A DNA stretch of 42,650 bases from Chitinivibrionia bacterium. Lineage in GTDB: Bacteria; Fibrobacterota; Chitinivibrionia; Chitinivibrionales; Chitinivibrionaceae. Position numbers and translations under genes: made by a program. The notes below the pieces were generated by a model that was not told where the DNA came from, searched no databases, and saw only the letters and a program-made list of their open reading frames with translations. Positions 24,512 through 32,809 of the stretch are shown here, piece after piece; positions within the stretch are counted from its first letter, which is position 1; each line of letters starts with the position of its first letter. The stretch spans positions 1 through 42,650 of the forward strand of contig WRAZ01000016.1 of NCBI GenBank assembly GCA_009779925.1, given 5' to 3'.

Positions 24512-26446
24512 ATGTTTAGCAAACTTAAATTAAGCGCAAAGGTAACTTTGCTGGCAGGGGTGCTGTTGTTTATTACGGCAATTTTGGGTGTTGTGGCGGC
24601 GATTAATATGTATTCGGCGGGAAGAACGTCGGACTTTATCGCTTATGAAATTATTCCGTCGTTGGGCATTTCAATCCCTATGATGGATGCTTCCGATGAA
24701 TTTCTTTTGAACTTTACGTCTTATTCGTACACAAACGATAAGAAATATACCGAGGCTATTCGCAACAGCTTAGGCGACATCGAAAGAGAAATGGGCAGAG
24801 CGCGCGAATTGCTCAGAAATGCAAACGACCTTCCGACTCTTGAAAGCAGTGTCGCTCAATTAGAGGCGATGTTGAGAGGATTAAGGGCAAGCTGCGATAC
24901 AATGTTTGATTTGGGAGAAAGACAAACTCAGCAACGCGCTTTGGTAAGAACAATCGGCGCAAATATAATGACGTCGATTTTTAATCTGAGAACAGCAATG
25001 GATAATGATACTCGCGGACAATCTTCGCAGGCGGACAAAGACCTTGTGTTCTACGCTTTATACAGAAACGCCGACAATATTATCAATGTAAATATTTTCG
25101 TTCAGAATACGGATACGACCGGCGCCGCGGCTCTGCTCAGAGATGTCGGTGATCTTACTTTGTGCAGACAAATTCACTCTTCTCCCACGCTTTCAGCTGA
25201 ATTCAGAACTTCTGTCGGCAGTTTGATAAGCATAAGAGAGTCATACGTAGCGGCTCTGGCGGAATATCTCAGATTACAAGCGCAAAGAAACGGCGTTGCC
25301 GGCAGATTATTTGTAAACCTTGAAGAAATGGGCAACGTTATAGATAATTTGGTAAACGTAACAAAAGATAAAGCGCAAAGCGACACGAGCGCGGCGGCAA
25401 CGGCTTTGGACATAAGTATTTTTATAACGTTTACATTGTTGATTATTGCGGTTATTTTGGGAATTATTTTGAGTATGATTATTATAAACTCAATTGTAGG
25501 ACCTATCAATCTCTCAATTCAGGAACTTTTTGCGGGCGGCGACCAAGTTAATGCGGCTTCGGGGCAGATTTCGGAAACATCTCAGGCAATGGCGAGCGGC
25601 GCAAGCGAACAAGCGGCAAGTTTGGAAGAAATCTCCGCTTCACTTAACGAGATTACATCTATGACAAAACAAACCGCCGACAACGCAAGAAACGCGGAAG
25701 CAATTGTTCAGGACAGCGTTCAAAAAGCGAAAGACAGCCAAGAAGCGATGAACCGTCTTCAAGGCGCGGTAGCGGATATAAGAAAATCAAGCGACGACAC
25801 GGCAAAAATCCTTAAAGATATTGACGATATTGCTTTCCAGACCAACCTTTTGGCTCTTAATGCGGCGGTTGAAGCGGCAAGAGCAGGCGAAGCGGGTAAA
25901 GGTTTTGCGGTTGTTGCGGAAGAAGTAAGAAACCTTGCGCAAAGAAGCGCCGAAAGTGCGAAGAAAACAGCGGCGCTTATCGAAAGCTCACAGCAAAGCA
26001 GTATGAACGGCGTAAATTTGGCTGACGAAACAGCAGAGGCTATCGAAAAAATCGCCGAAGCGTCTAAGAAAATCGCAATGATAGTCGGCGAAATTACTTC
26101 TGCGGCGGATGAGCAATCTAAGGGCGTTTCGCAAGTAAACGTTGCAATCAGCGATTTGGATACTGTTACCCAGTCTAATGCAAGCGCGTCCGAAGAATTG
26201 GCGGCAAGCGCGGAAGAGTTGAGCTCACAAGCAATGTCTATGAACCAGTCGGTACGCGATTTGGTAAGAATAGTAAAAGGCGAGAAAGAATACGAGGCGG
26301 TAGCGAAAATGACAAAAACATCTCGTAGCGCTGTACGTAAACAACCCGCGAAAATTTCCTACACACCTACAGCTTCCGCTCCGAAAGCGGCGGCAAAAGC
26401 GGAGACCTTAATTCCGTTTGACGACGATAATTTCGGCGGATACTAA
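24512..26446 (+). CDS. Methyl-accepting chemotaxis protein 1
   Basis: The protein has 644 residues, behind AAAAAAGGAG. One transmembrane helix covers about 10-32 and a second about 300-325; the roughly 265 residues between them are helical, probably a four-helix periplasmic sensor. After the second helix there is only a short, HAMP-poor link ([20 protein letters not shown]), and the signalling helix then begins. The hairpin tip [20 protein letters not shown] with [20 protein letters not shown] is the invariant receptor core that binds CheW and CheA. The protein ends in a linker rich in Ala/Lys/Pro and the tail [12 protein letters not shown]. It is the first of two tandem receptors and is closed by a strong terminator. 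Confidence 0.95.
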   Translation: MFSKLKLSAKVTLLAGVLLFITAILGVVAAINMYSAGRTSDFIAYEIIPSLGISIPMMDASDEFLLNFTSYSYTNDKKYTEAIRNSLGDIEREMGRARELLRNANDLPTLESSVAQLEAMLRGLRASCDTMFDLGERQTQQRALVRTIGANIMTSIFNLRTAMDNDTRGQSSQADKDLVFYALYRNADNIINVNIFVQNTDTTGAAALLRDVGDLTLCRQIHSSPTLSAEFRTSVGSLISIRESYVAALAEYLRLQAQRNGVAGRLFVNLEEMGNVIDNLVNVTKDKAQSDTSAAATALDISIFITFTLLIIAVILGIILSMIIINSIVGPINLSIQELFAGGDQVNAASGQISETSQAMASGASEQAASLEEISASLNEITSMTKQTADNARNAEAIVQDSVQKAKDSQEAMNRLQGAVADIRKSSDDTAKILKDIDDIAFQTNLLALNAAVEAARAGEAGKGFAVVAEEVRNLAQRSAESAKKTAALIESSQQSSMNGVNLADETAEAIEKIAEASKKIAMIVGEITSAADEQSKGVSQVNVAISDLDTVTQSNASASEELAASAEELSSQAMSMNQSVRDLVRIVKGEKEYEAVAKMTKTSRSAVRKQPAKISYTPTASAPKAAAKAETLIPFDDDNFGGY

Positions 26447-26459
26447 TCCGTTAAATGTC

Positions 26460-26500
26460 GCGGGGGATTTGATACTTGTCAAATCTCCCGCTTTTTTTTT
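26460..26500 (+). terminator. Terminator after chemoreceptor 1
   Basis: A 13-base arm at 26460-26472 pairs with 26479-26491 (one mismatch) and is followed by nine T residues. Confidence 0.88.
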
Positions 26501-26581
26501 ATTTTTTATTTATTATTTTATATTGAAATTTATTGTTAAAAAATCAGTTTTATATTTTTTTAGGAGGGTGGAGGGTAGGTT

Positions 26582-28189
26582 ATGTTCAAGAATATGAGCC
26601 TTGGTAAAAGAATTGCAGTAGGTTTTTTTGCCGTTGTCTTTTTAATGCTGTTGCAGGTTGCTGTGGTCAGCGTAAGGTTGGCGAGTGTGGTCAAAAAGTC
26701 TGACATTGTCGCTAATGAGTTTAATCCCGAAGTTTTCATTTTGGGCGAGCTGTATGACGAACTTTCATCGTTTATCGCTTACGGAAATTATTTTTATTTG
26801 TCTGACGGCAGTGAAGAATTTCGCGATAAAGCATTGGAAATGGCGACAGGTTTTGCGACGCATATCCAAGAACTTCGCGATTTGTCTGCGGTCGCTCCAA
26901 ACATTAAAATTAGGGGGCATATAGACGTTTTTGCAAGAAGGTTAGACGAAGCCGAAAGAAATTTTGCCGAGCTTATTGTTTTAAAGACCGAGAAGCATCG
27001 TCTTCTGTCCCAAAATATCGAGTTAAGTTCGCAATTCAGCGCAAATCTATCTGCCGCTTATGAGAGATTTACGGCAGTTAAATACATTTTGTATGATTTG
27101 AACGAGTTTTATTACGCGTCGAGTATGGCAGGCAGTGAAAACGCAAAATATGTTTCGGACGCGCTGTTTTTTACAATCTTGATTTTGGTGATTGGTTTGT
27201 TTATTGCGGTAATTTTGTCGATTGTTTTCTCGAAAATTGTGATAGACGCGACTTCAGGAACAATCAAAAAGGCGATTTCGGGACTTTCGGAAGTTGCAAG
27301 CAGATTGTCGGCGGCAAGCGACGAAATTTCGCAGGGCGCGCAAGGAATGGCGAGCGGCGCAAGCGAGCAGGCGTCGAGTTTGGATTTAATCTCGTCTTCT
27401 CTTAACGAAATAACATCAATGACAAAGCAAACCGCCGATAATTCAAAAAACGCAAACTCCGTTGCCGACGACAGCGTAGAAAAAGCGATAGGCAGTCAAG
27501 ATGCAATGCGTCGTCTTCAGGAAGCGGTAGCCGAAATAAGAAAATCAAGCGACGATACCGCCAAAATACTTAAGGACATCGACGATATTGCTTTCCAAAC
27601 CAACCTTTTGGCGCTTAATGCGGCGGTTGAAGCGGCAAGAGCGGGCGAAGCGGGCAAGGGTTTTGCGGTTGTTGCCGAAGAAGTCCGAAATTTGGCGCAG
27701 AGAAGCGCCGAAAGCGCAAAGAAAACCGCCGTTCTTATAGAAAGCGCGCAACAAAGCAGTTTAAAAGGTGTTAGTTCTGCAGAAGAAACAGCATCGGCAA
27801 TAGAAAAAATAACGGAAGCGTCCAAAAAAATAAACATAATTGTCAGCGAAATCTCCTCTGCCACCGCCGAGCAATCCAAAGGCGTTTCGCAGGTAAACAA
27901 TGCGGTAGCGGAAATGGAGCAGTTGACGCAATCGAATGCGAATACGTCCGAAAATTTGGCGACAAACAGCGATGATTTAAGCAACCAAGCAATGATTTTG
28001 AACAATTTGGTCGGCGACCTTGTAAAAATAGTAGATGGCGAAGCCGCATACGGAAAGAGCGGCGGCAGGATTGCCGCTAAAAAACCTGTAGCAAAAATCG
28101 CCTATAAACCGACAACAAATTTAACAAAGTCTCCTGCAAAAGCGGATAATTTAATTCCCTTTGACGACGATAATTTTGGAGCTTATTGA
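26582..28189 (+). CDS. Methyl-accepting chemotaxis protein 2
   Basis: The protein has 535 residues behind GGAGGGT. Transmembrane helices are at about 11-33 and 193-220, with a shorter periplasmic helical domain (about 160 residues) unlike that of receptor 1. From SGASEQA onwards the signalling domain is nearly the same as in receptor 1, including the tip [20 protein letters not shown], and the tail is again [10 protein letters not shown] then AY. The two genes thus look like a duplication in which the sensor part diverged or was exchanged. A HAMP domain is not obvious; the second helix runs almost directly into the signalling helix. Confidence 0.95.
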   Translation: MFKNMSLGKRIAVGFFAVVFLMLLQVAVVSVRLASVVKKSDIVANEFNPEVFILGELYDELSSFIAYGNYFYLSDGSEEFRDKALEMATGFATHIQELRDLSAVAPNIKIRGHIDVFARRLDEAERNFAELIVLKTEKHRLLSQNIELSSQFSANLSAAYERFTAVKYILYDLNEFYYASSMAGSENAKYVSDALFFTILILVIGLFIAVILSIVFSKIVIDATSGTIKKAISGLSEVASRLSAASDEISQGAQGMASGASEQASSLDLISSSLNEITSMTKQTADNSKNANSVADDSVEKAIGSQDAMRRLQEAVAEIRKSSDDTAKILKDIDDIAFQTNLLALNAAVEAARAGEAGKGFAVVAEEVRNLAQRSAESAKKTAVLIESAQQSSLKGVSSAEETASAIEKITEASKKINIIVSEISSATAEQSKGVSQVNNAVAEMEQLTQSNANTSENLATNSDDLSNQAMILNNLVGDLVKIVDGEAAYGKSGGRIAAKKPVAKIAYKPTTNLTKSPAKADNLIPFDDDNFGAY

Positions 28190-28197
28190 TTAAAGAT

Positions 28198-28243
28198 TAG
28201 TATTTCTCCGCACCCCCTTGACAGAGGGGTTGGTAAAATACTA
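28198..28243. repeat. Small palindromic element with TAGTATTT ends
   Basis: TAGTATTT at 28198-28205 is the inverse of AAATACTA at 28236-28243, and ACCCC/GGGGT makes an inner stem. The right end GGTAAAATACTA (28232-28243) is the reverse complement of the 12-mers before der (4508-4519) and the thyX-like gene (6854-6865). It lies between receptor 2 and the tRNA genes. Confidence 0.55.
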
Positions 28244-28262
28244 TTTTAGCCCCGTTATTTGT

Positions 28263-28345
28263 GGAAGACTAGGCTAATGGTAAGTCAGCGGTCTTGAAAA
28301 CCGTCGCCGCAAGGCTTGGGGGTTCAAATCCCTCGTCTTCCGCCA
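28263..28345 (+). tRNA. tRNA-Ser (UGA)
   Basis: The acceptor stem GGAAGAC pairs with GTCTTCC, followed by G and an encoded CCA. The anticodon stem GCGGT/ACCGT closes the loop CTTGAAA, giving anticodon TGA. The extended variable arm (GCCGCAAGGC) is as expected for class II tRNA-Ser, and the T loop is TTCAAAT. Confidence 0.93.
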
Positions 28346-28361
28346 CTAATGGATTTCCAAC

Positions 28362-28446
28362 GGAGGAATCGCGTAATGGTATCGCAGCGGTTTGCTAAAC
28401 CGTGACCGGCAACGGTTTCCGGGTTCGATTCCCGGTTTCTCCGCCA
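28362..28446 (+). tRNA. tRNA-Ser (GCU)
   Basis: GGAGGAA pairs with TTTCTCC (one G-T pair), with CCA encoded. The anticodon loop TTGCTAA gives GCT. A long variable arm and T loop TTCGATT are present. It follows tRNA-Ser(UGA) after 16 bases, so the two are probably one transcript, perhaps with rsmE. Confidence 0.93.
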
Positions 28447-28464
28447 TTTTTTTTCTTTGTGCTT

Positions 28465-29232
28465 ATGAACTTAATACTAATAAAACCAAGCGATTATATT
28501 GCAGAAAATATTGCAGAAATTTCAGATTTCCGCTTTGAGCACATCAAAGTAGTTTTGAAAGTGCAAATTGGCGCAATTCTCAAAATAGGGGAGTTGAACG
28601 GCAAAATTGGCACAGGAAAAATTGTGCAAATCTGCGATAAAAGCGTAAAATTAGAGACGGTTTTCGATAAAAATCCGCCCGCCAAAAATTCAGCGACGCT
28701 TTTTTGCGCTCTGCCGCGACCAAAGGTCTTTCGCAGGGTTTTGCTTAACGCTGTGTGTTTCGGTGTAAAAGAAATTCACTTTTTTCAGTCATTTAAGGTA
28801 GAAAAATCATATTGGCAAAGTCCGTTTTTGTCGCAAAAATCACTTGACGAAATTGTCGAAAACGCGCTTATGCAGGCAGTAGATACAGTTTTTCCAAAAA
28901 TTTATTTTCATAAATCGTTCAAGATTTTTGTAGAAGATATTTTTGCAGAAAAGGCGAAAAGTTTCCCGTGCGTGGTGTTTCATCCGAGCGACGACGTAGG
29001 GGCGTATTGCATACGCCCAAATTGCGCGAAGATTGAGGGCGTATGCAATACGCCCCTACAGCGTGGTGTCGTTATCGGTCCCGAAGGTGGTTTTACCGAT
29101 TATGAAATAGATATGTTTCTGAAAAATAACGCCAAAATTGCAAGTTTGGGCGAAAGAATTTTACGGGTTGAGCAAGCGGTAAGCGTTGTTTTATCGCAGT
29201 TTAACTGCGATAATCTAAAAAAACGCGAATAA
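28465..29232 (+). CDS. rsmE: 16S rRNA m3U1498 methyltransferase, with a repeat-derived insertion
   Basis: RsmE methylates U1498 of 16S rRNA and has a SPOUT knot fold. I use the ATG at 28465; an upstream ATG at 28402 lies inside the tRNA. The protein has 255 residues. The N-terminal PUA-like part covers about 1-70. The SPOUT part includes FCALPRPKVFRRVLLNAVCF, the cofactor motif IGPEGGF and LGERILRVEQA (family LGxRILRxETA). Between the fifth strand region and IGPEGGF the DNA holds a 64-bp GTAGGGGCG palindrome (28996-29059), translated in frame as VGAYCIRPNCAKIEGVCNTP and LQ. Length is otherwise within the family range, so the protein may still work. No ribosome binding site is obvious, and the gene follows the tRNAs by 18 bases. 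Confidence 0.88.
   Translation: MNLILIKPSDYIAENIAEISDFRFEHIKVVLKVQIGAILKIGELNGKIGTGKIVQICDKSVKLETVFDKNPPAKNSATLFCALPRPKVFRRVLLNAVCFGVKEIHFFQSFKVEKSYWQSPFLSQKSLDEIVENALMQAVDTVFPKIYFHKSFKIFVEDIFAEKAKSFPCVVFHPSDDVGAYCIRPNCAKIEGVCNTPLQRGVVIGPEGGFTDYEIDMFLKNNAKIASLGERILRVEQAVSVVLSQFNCDNLKKRE
28996..29059. repeat. REP-like palindrome inside rsmE
   Basis: Two perfect 23-base inverted arms (28996-29018 and 29037-29059), starting GTAGGGGCGTATTGCATACG, surround an 18-base loop. No stop codon arises in the rsmE frame. Confidence 0.92.
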
Positions 29233-29238
29233 TTTTCT

Positions 29239-29267
29239 GTAGGGGCGGGTTTGAAACCCGCCCCTAC
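29239..29267. terminator. REP-like palindrome between convergent rsmE and VWA genes
   Basis: GTAGGGGCGGGTTT (29239-29252) is perfectly repeated in inverse at 29254-29267 around a single G. It sits 6 bases after the rsmE stop and 2 bases from the VWA stop, so it belongs to the GTAGGGGCG family and may terminate both genes. Confidence 0.75.
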
Positions 29268-29269
29268 GA

Positions 29270-30559
29270 TTAGTCGGGGAATTGGACGTTGTGTAAGTGA
29301 TAACGCACTGTTTTTGCGATAAATTCGTTTGTGGTTGTTCCGCCGTTAATTATATCGTGAAGCGCTATCATTTCATTCCAGAAAAATTGTATGCTTCGTG
29401 TGTTTATGTCGTTGCGGATATGCCCGAGGCGAGTTTCGAGCAGTGTGCGAAATCCTTCGGCGTATGCTCTGCGAAATGCGCGGTTGCCGACTTTTAATTC
29501 GTCGATTGTCTGTGCCATATTCCAAAGTAATTGAAATTTAATAATTTCTTCCGCTCTGTCGGCGAAATGGCTACTGTTGCCTCTCGCCAAACTCACTCTG
29601 AAAGACGCGCTTCCCGACAAATTTGAGCGCATAGCTATATTTTCGTAATTAAAGTCGATTTCGATATCACTGTTTCTTCGCGGGCGGTTTCTTAATTCAA
29701 AAAACAAATTTGCCGTATCGCCGGGGATTAGTTTGGGAAGAAACACTCTTCGCACATAAACGCTGTCTCCGAAACGTCTTATTTCCATTCCGTCGCGAGT
29801 CATAAGTTCTATTTCTATGTTGCTTGAATGCACGGGGGAGGCAATTCGCGGCGCCATTCTTTCAAAGCGCGACCGAAGTAAATCGGCTCTGTCTCTGCCG
29901 ACAAAATACGCACGTCCGCCTGTTTGTTCTGCGACTGAAATTGCGGCAATTTCATCAAAGTCGTCGCCGTATCCGATTGTATAAACTTGTACGCCCAGTT
30001 TTTTCATTTCTTCAATCATTTTAGGAGCGTAAGAATTGCCGAAGCCGTCTTCCAAAGTTTCGCCGAGAACCGAGAACACAAGCGAGCGACCGCCGTTTCG
30101 TCGTCCTTGATTTTGCTCAAATTCATCGACAATCATTCTGAGAGCAGGCTGTACATCGCGTCCTCTCTCGGTGCTTAACTCCGTAAGTAAACTGTTAATT
30201 CGCTCTCGTCCCGTAAATCCGATTGGCGAAATCGGCAGAATTAGGCGGGCAAAATCGCTGTAAACAATAATGCCGAAAAAATCTTGGTCGGAAAGTTGGC
30301 TGACAAGGTGTCGTCCGCCCATAATCATTTCTTGGCGAACTGTGCCTGCAAATCGCTCGCTGACATCGATTGCATACAATACCTGAAGCGGTTCCGCACC
30401 GCTCTGATTGCGTGATGTATCGGTGTAAACGGTTATCATTAACGGGAATGTTTCGGCGTTTTGCGTCCATTCGCGGTATCGGGAAGTCGGCATAATTTCC
30501 AGCGAAAAAGCGCTTGCAAAAAAGCCGAAAATCATTAAAAAAATTGTAGTTTTTTTCAT
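29270..30559 (-). CDS. Secreted von Willebrand factor A domain protein
   Basis: The protein has 429 residues with a signal peptide (1-19, FASAFS). The VWA domain covers about 55-240: the first MIDAS strand reads LYAIDVSERF (Asp65, Ser67), so the usual DxSxS lacks its last serine. DQDFFGIIVYSDFARLILP and GVQVYTIGYGDDFDEIAAIS are typical of the fold. A beta-sandwich-like region (about 245-335) and a helical C-terminus follow. VWA proteins bind proteins or other ligands, often via metal; this one should be periplasmic or surface-located. It is 13 bases after lptB, with its own GAAGGAG site, and could be an envelope factor transcribed with lptB. Ligand unknown. Confidence 0.85.
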   Translation of the reverse strand: MKKTTIFLMIFGFFASAFSLEIMPTSRYREWTQNAETFPLMITVYTDTSRNQSGAEPLQVLYAIDVSERFAGTVRQEMIMGGRHLVSQLSDQDFFGIIVYSDFARLILPISPIGFTGRERINSLLTELSTERGRDVQPALRMIVDEFEQNQGRRNGGRSLVFSVLGETLEDGFGNSYAPKMIEEMKKLGVQVYTIGYGDDFDEIAAISVAEQTGGRAYFVGRDRADLLRSRFERMAPRIASPVHSSNIEIELMTRDGMEIRRFGDSVYVRRVFLPKLIPGDTANLFFELRNRPRRNSDIEIDFNYENIAMRSNLSGSASFRVSLARGNSSHFADRAEEIIKFQLLWNMAQTIDELKVGNRAFRRAYAEGFRTLLETRLGHIRNDINTRSIQFFWNEMIALHDIINGGTTTNEFIAKTVRYHLHNVQFPD

Positions 30560-30572
30560 TTTTTATTCTCCT

Positions 30573-31304
30573 TCAATCTAATTTGAAGTTTCTGCCCAAA
30601 TAAATTTTTCGGGCGTGTTCGTCTTGAGCAAGGTCTTGGGCGCTTCCCTGAACAAGAATTTCGCCGTTTGCCATAATATACGCTCTGTCGGTTATGCGAA
30701 GCGTTTCGCGAACGCTGTGGTCGGTAATTAAAATTCCGTATCCTTTCGCTTTCAGTTCGTAAACTACCGACTGAATATCCTCGATTGCAATCGGGTCAAC
30801 CCCCGCAAAAGGCTCGTCGAGGAGAATAAAATCGGGCTCTATGGCAAGAGTTCGCGCGATTTCGACGCGTCGTCGCTCGCCGCCCGAAAGCATATAGCCT
30901 TGGCTTTTTCGCACGTGTGTAATTCGCAATTCTTCGAGTAATTGCTCTACTTTTTCTTTTCGGCGTTTTCGCGGAATGCTTGTTTGTTCCAAAATTCCCA
31001 TTATGTTTTCTTCTACCGAAAGTCGCCTGAAAACCGATGCGTCTTGCGGTAAATAACCTATTCCGAGGCGCGCTCGTTTATACATAGGTATTTTTGTAAT
31101 TTCTTTGTTGTCAAGAAAAATTTTTCCGCTGTTTGGGCGCACAACTCCGACTATCATATAGAAAGTGGTGGTTTTTCCCGCGCCGTTAGGTCCCAAAAGC
31201 CCGACGATTTCACCTTGGTTTACTTCGAGCGATGTCTTGTTTACGACGGTTTTTCTGCCGTAAACTTTAAGCAAACTTTCGGTTTTTATCGTCCTTTTTT
31301 CCAT
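30573..31304 (-). CDS. lptB: LPS export ABC transporter ATPase LptB
   Basis: LptB powers lipopolysaccharide extraction from the inner membrane in the LptB2FG complex. The protein has 243 residues. Walker A is GPNGAGKTT (38-46), the Q-loop lies in GYLPQDASVFRRLSVEENI, the signature is LSGGERRRVE (139-148), Walker B is FILLDEP (159-165) and the switch His is His196. The sequence VFRRLSVEENIMGILE and ITDHSVRETL are specific to LptB among ABC ATPases. Its ATG overlaps the upstream decarboxylase stop codon (TAATG), so translation is coupled. Neither lptC nor lptA is adjacent, unlike the common arrangement. Confidence 0.93.
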   Translation of the reverse strand: MEKRTIKTESLLKVYGRKTVVNKTSLEVNQGEIVGLLGPNGAGKTTTFYMIVGVVRPNSGKIFLDNKEITKIPMYKRARLGIGYLPQDASVFRRLSVEENIMGILEQTSIPRKRRKEKVEQLLEELRITHVRKSQGYMLSGGERRRVEIARTLAIEPDFILLDEPFAGVDPIAIEDIQSVVYELKAKGYGILITDHSVRETLRITDRAYIMANGEILVQGSAQDLAQDEHARKIYLGRNFKLD

Positions 31305-32728
31305 TATGCCACCACTTCGATAGTGCGCGCCGCGTCGATATTATTTACGTTGCCGCCTAAATCGAGTATCATTTGTATGTACTCGACAGAATGTTTGCTG
31401 ATTTTTTCACCGGGGCATAAAACAGGAATACCCGGAGGGTAGGGCACAACTGCCGCAGTCGAAATTCGTCCTACCGCATTACTTAACGAAACACGCTCAG
31501 ATTTCATTTCAAACGCCTCTTTTGGTAAAAATGCTCGTTCGGGAATTATATCTAAACGCAAGTCTTTCATAGGTAGTTCCGGTCGATTTTTGTTTTCTTC
31601 GTGAATAACGGAAAGCGCATTAAAAAGCGCTTCAAAGTCTGCTTTATTGTTATCCATTGTTGTTATAAATACAACATTAAACGCGTCGCAAAGTTCGGGG
31701 TAAACATTAAATCTCTCTATCAATTGTTTGCTTAATTCAAAGCCCGAAATTCCAAGTTTTCTGCTGTGAACTACAATTCGCGTAGGGTCAAAATTAAAAA
31801 CATCGGCGTTTTGGTCGGCAATTGAAAGTTTAGGTAAATTTTTCATTTTTATTTTGAGTTCGTCTATGTTTTCCTGCAGTTCTCCGAGCAATTTTTCGCC
31901 TTTTTCTGCAACTATTTGCCGCGCAATATCGAGCGACGCTATCAAAATATAAGACGGGCTTGTTGATTGGAGCATTACCAGATAATGTTTCAAGGTTGTA
32001 AGGTTAATAAGTTCGGAATTTACGTGCAGAAACGAAGCCTGCGTAAGAGCAAGTAAGGTTTTATGCGCCGATTGAATACAAATGTCCGATCCGCCCTCCA
32101 TTGCGCTTTCGGGAAGTTTTGCGTGAAACTTAAGGTGAGGTCCGTGCGCTTCGTCAACTATCAGCGGCAATTTGTGTTGGTGGCAAACTTTAGAGATTTC
32201 GCGAATATCCGAGCATACTCCGTAAAAATTGGGCGAAGTGATGAGAACGCCTTTTGCGTCGGGATTTTCGCCGAGCGCTTTTTTTACCGCTTCGGGCGTG
32301 ATGTGAGCCGAAATTCCGTATTCTTCGTTGTATTCGGGTGAGATATAAACAGGAATTGCTCCTGCAAGAGTGAGCGCGGCAATCACGGATTTGTGGCAAT
32401 TTCGTCCGACAACAAGCTTGTCGCCGTGTTTACAAAGAGCCATAACAGTTGCCAATATTCCGCAAGAAGAACCATTTATCAGGAAAAAGGAGTGCTTTGC
32501 GCCAAAAAGTTCAGCGGTTAATTCCTGCGCTTCTTTTATTATTCCTTCGGGAAAATGCAAGTTATCTGTTCCCGGAATTTCTGTGATGTCAATTTGTGGA
32601 ATGTAATCTATAAAATCCTGCGGAAATCCTCTGCCGTGTTTATGTCCCGGCATATAAAACGATGTCGGTTTGGTATCGACATAATTTTTTAACGCAGTAA
32701 AAATCGGAGTATTTGCTTGCGTCGGCAT
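31304..32728 (-). CDS. Orn/Lys/Arg decarboxylase family PLP enzyme
   Basis: The protein has 474 residues, from the ATG at 32728 with AGGAG upstream (an earlier ATG at 32761 has none). It contains FYMPGHKHGRGFP near the N-terminus, FLINGSSCGILA, IVDEAHGPHLKFH (Asp192, His195) and the PLP lysine in QSAHKTLLALTQ (Lys223). This is the fold-type I group III family, with the short form lacking the N-terminal wing domain. It decarboxylates arginine, ornithine or lysine to a polyamine or precursor; substrate cannot be assigned. It is the first gene in a unit with lptB and the VWA gene. Confidence 0.9.
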   Translation of the reverse strand: MPTQANTPIFTALKNYVDTKPTSFYMPGHKHGRGFPQDFIDYIPQIDITEIPGTDNLHFPEGIIKEAQELTAELFGAKHSFFLINGSSCGILATVMALCKHGDKLVVGRNCHKSVIAALTLAGAIPVYISPEYNEEYGISAHITPEAVKKALGENPDAKGVLITSPNFYGVCSDIREISKVCHQHKLPLIVDEAHGPHLKFHAKLPESAMEGGSDICIQSAHKTLLALTQASFLHVNSELINLTTLKHYLVMLQSTSPSYILIASLDIARQIVAEKGEKLLGELQENIDELKIKMKNLPKLSIADQNADVFNFDPTRIVVHSRKLGISGFELSKQLIERFNVYPELCDAFNVVFITTMDNNKADFEALFNALSVIHEENKNRPELPMKDLRLDIIPERAFLPKEAFEMKSERVSLSNAVGRISTAAVVPYPPGIPVLCPGEKISKHSVEYIQMILDLGGNVNNIDAARTIEVVA

Positions 32729-32760
32729 ATTGTTTCTCCTGTTATAGTTGTTAAATTGCA

Positions 32761-32790
32761 AAAAGGGCGGGCAATTACTCCCGCCCCTTT
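32761..32790 (-). terminator. Terminator after pnp
   Basis: On the minus strand GGGCGGG and CCCGCCC pair around an 8-base loop and are followed by five T residues. It separates pnp from the decarboxylase gene. Confidence 0.85.
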
Positions 32791-32809
32791 GTTCTTAAAC
32801 GACAAAAAC

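Noticed and set aside
28402-28464. Longer rsmE starting at 28402
   Set aside because: Those codons would overlap the second half of tRNA-Ser(GCU); the family N-terminus begins at 28465.
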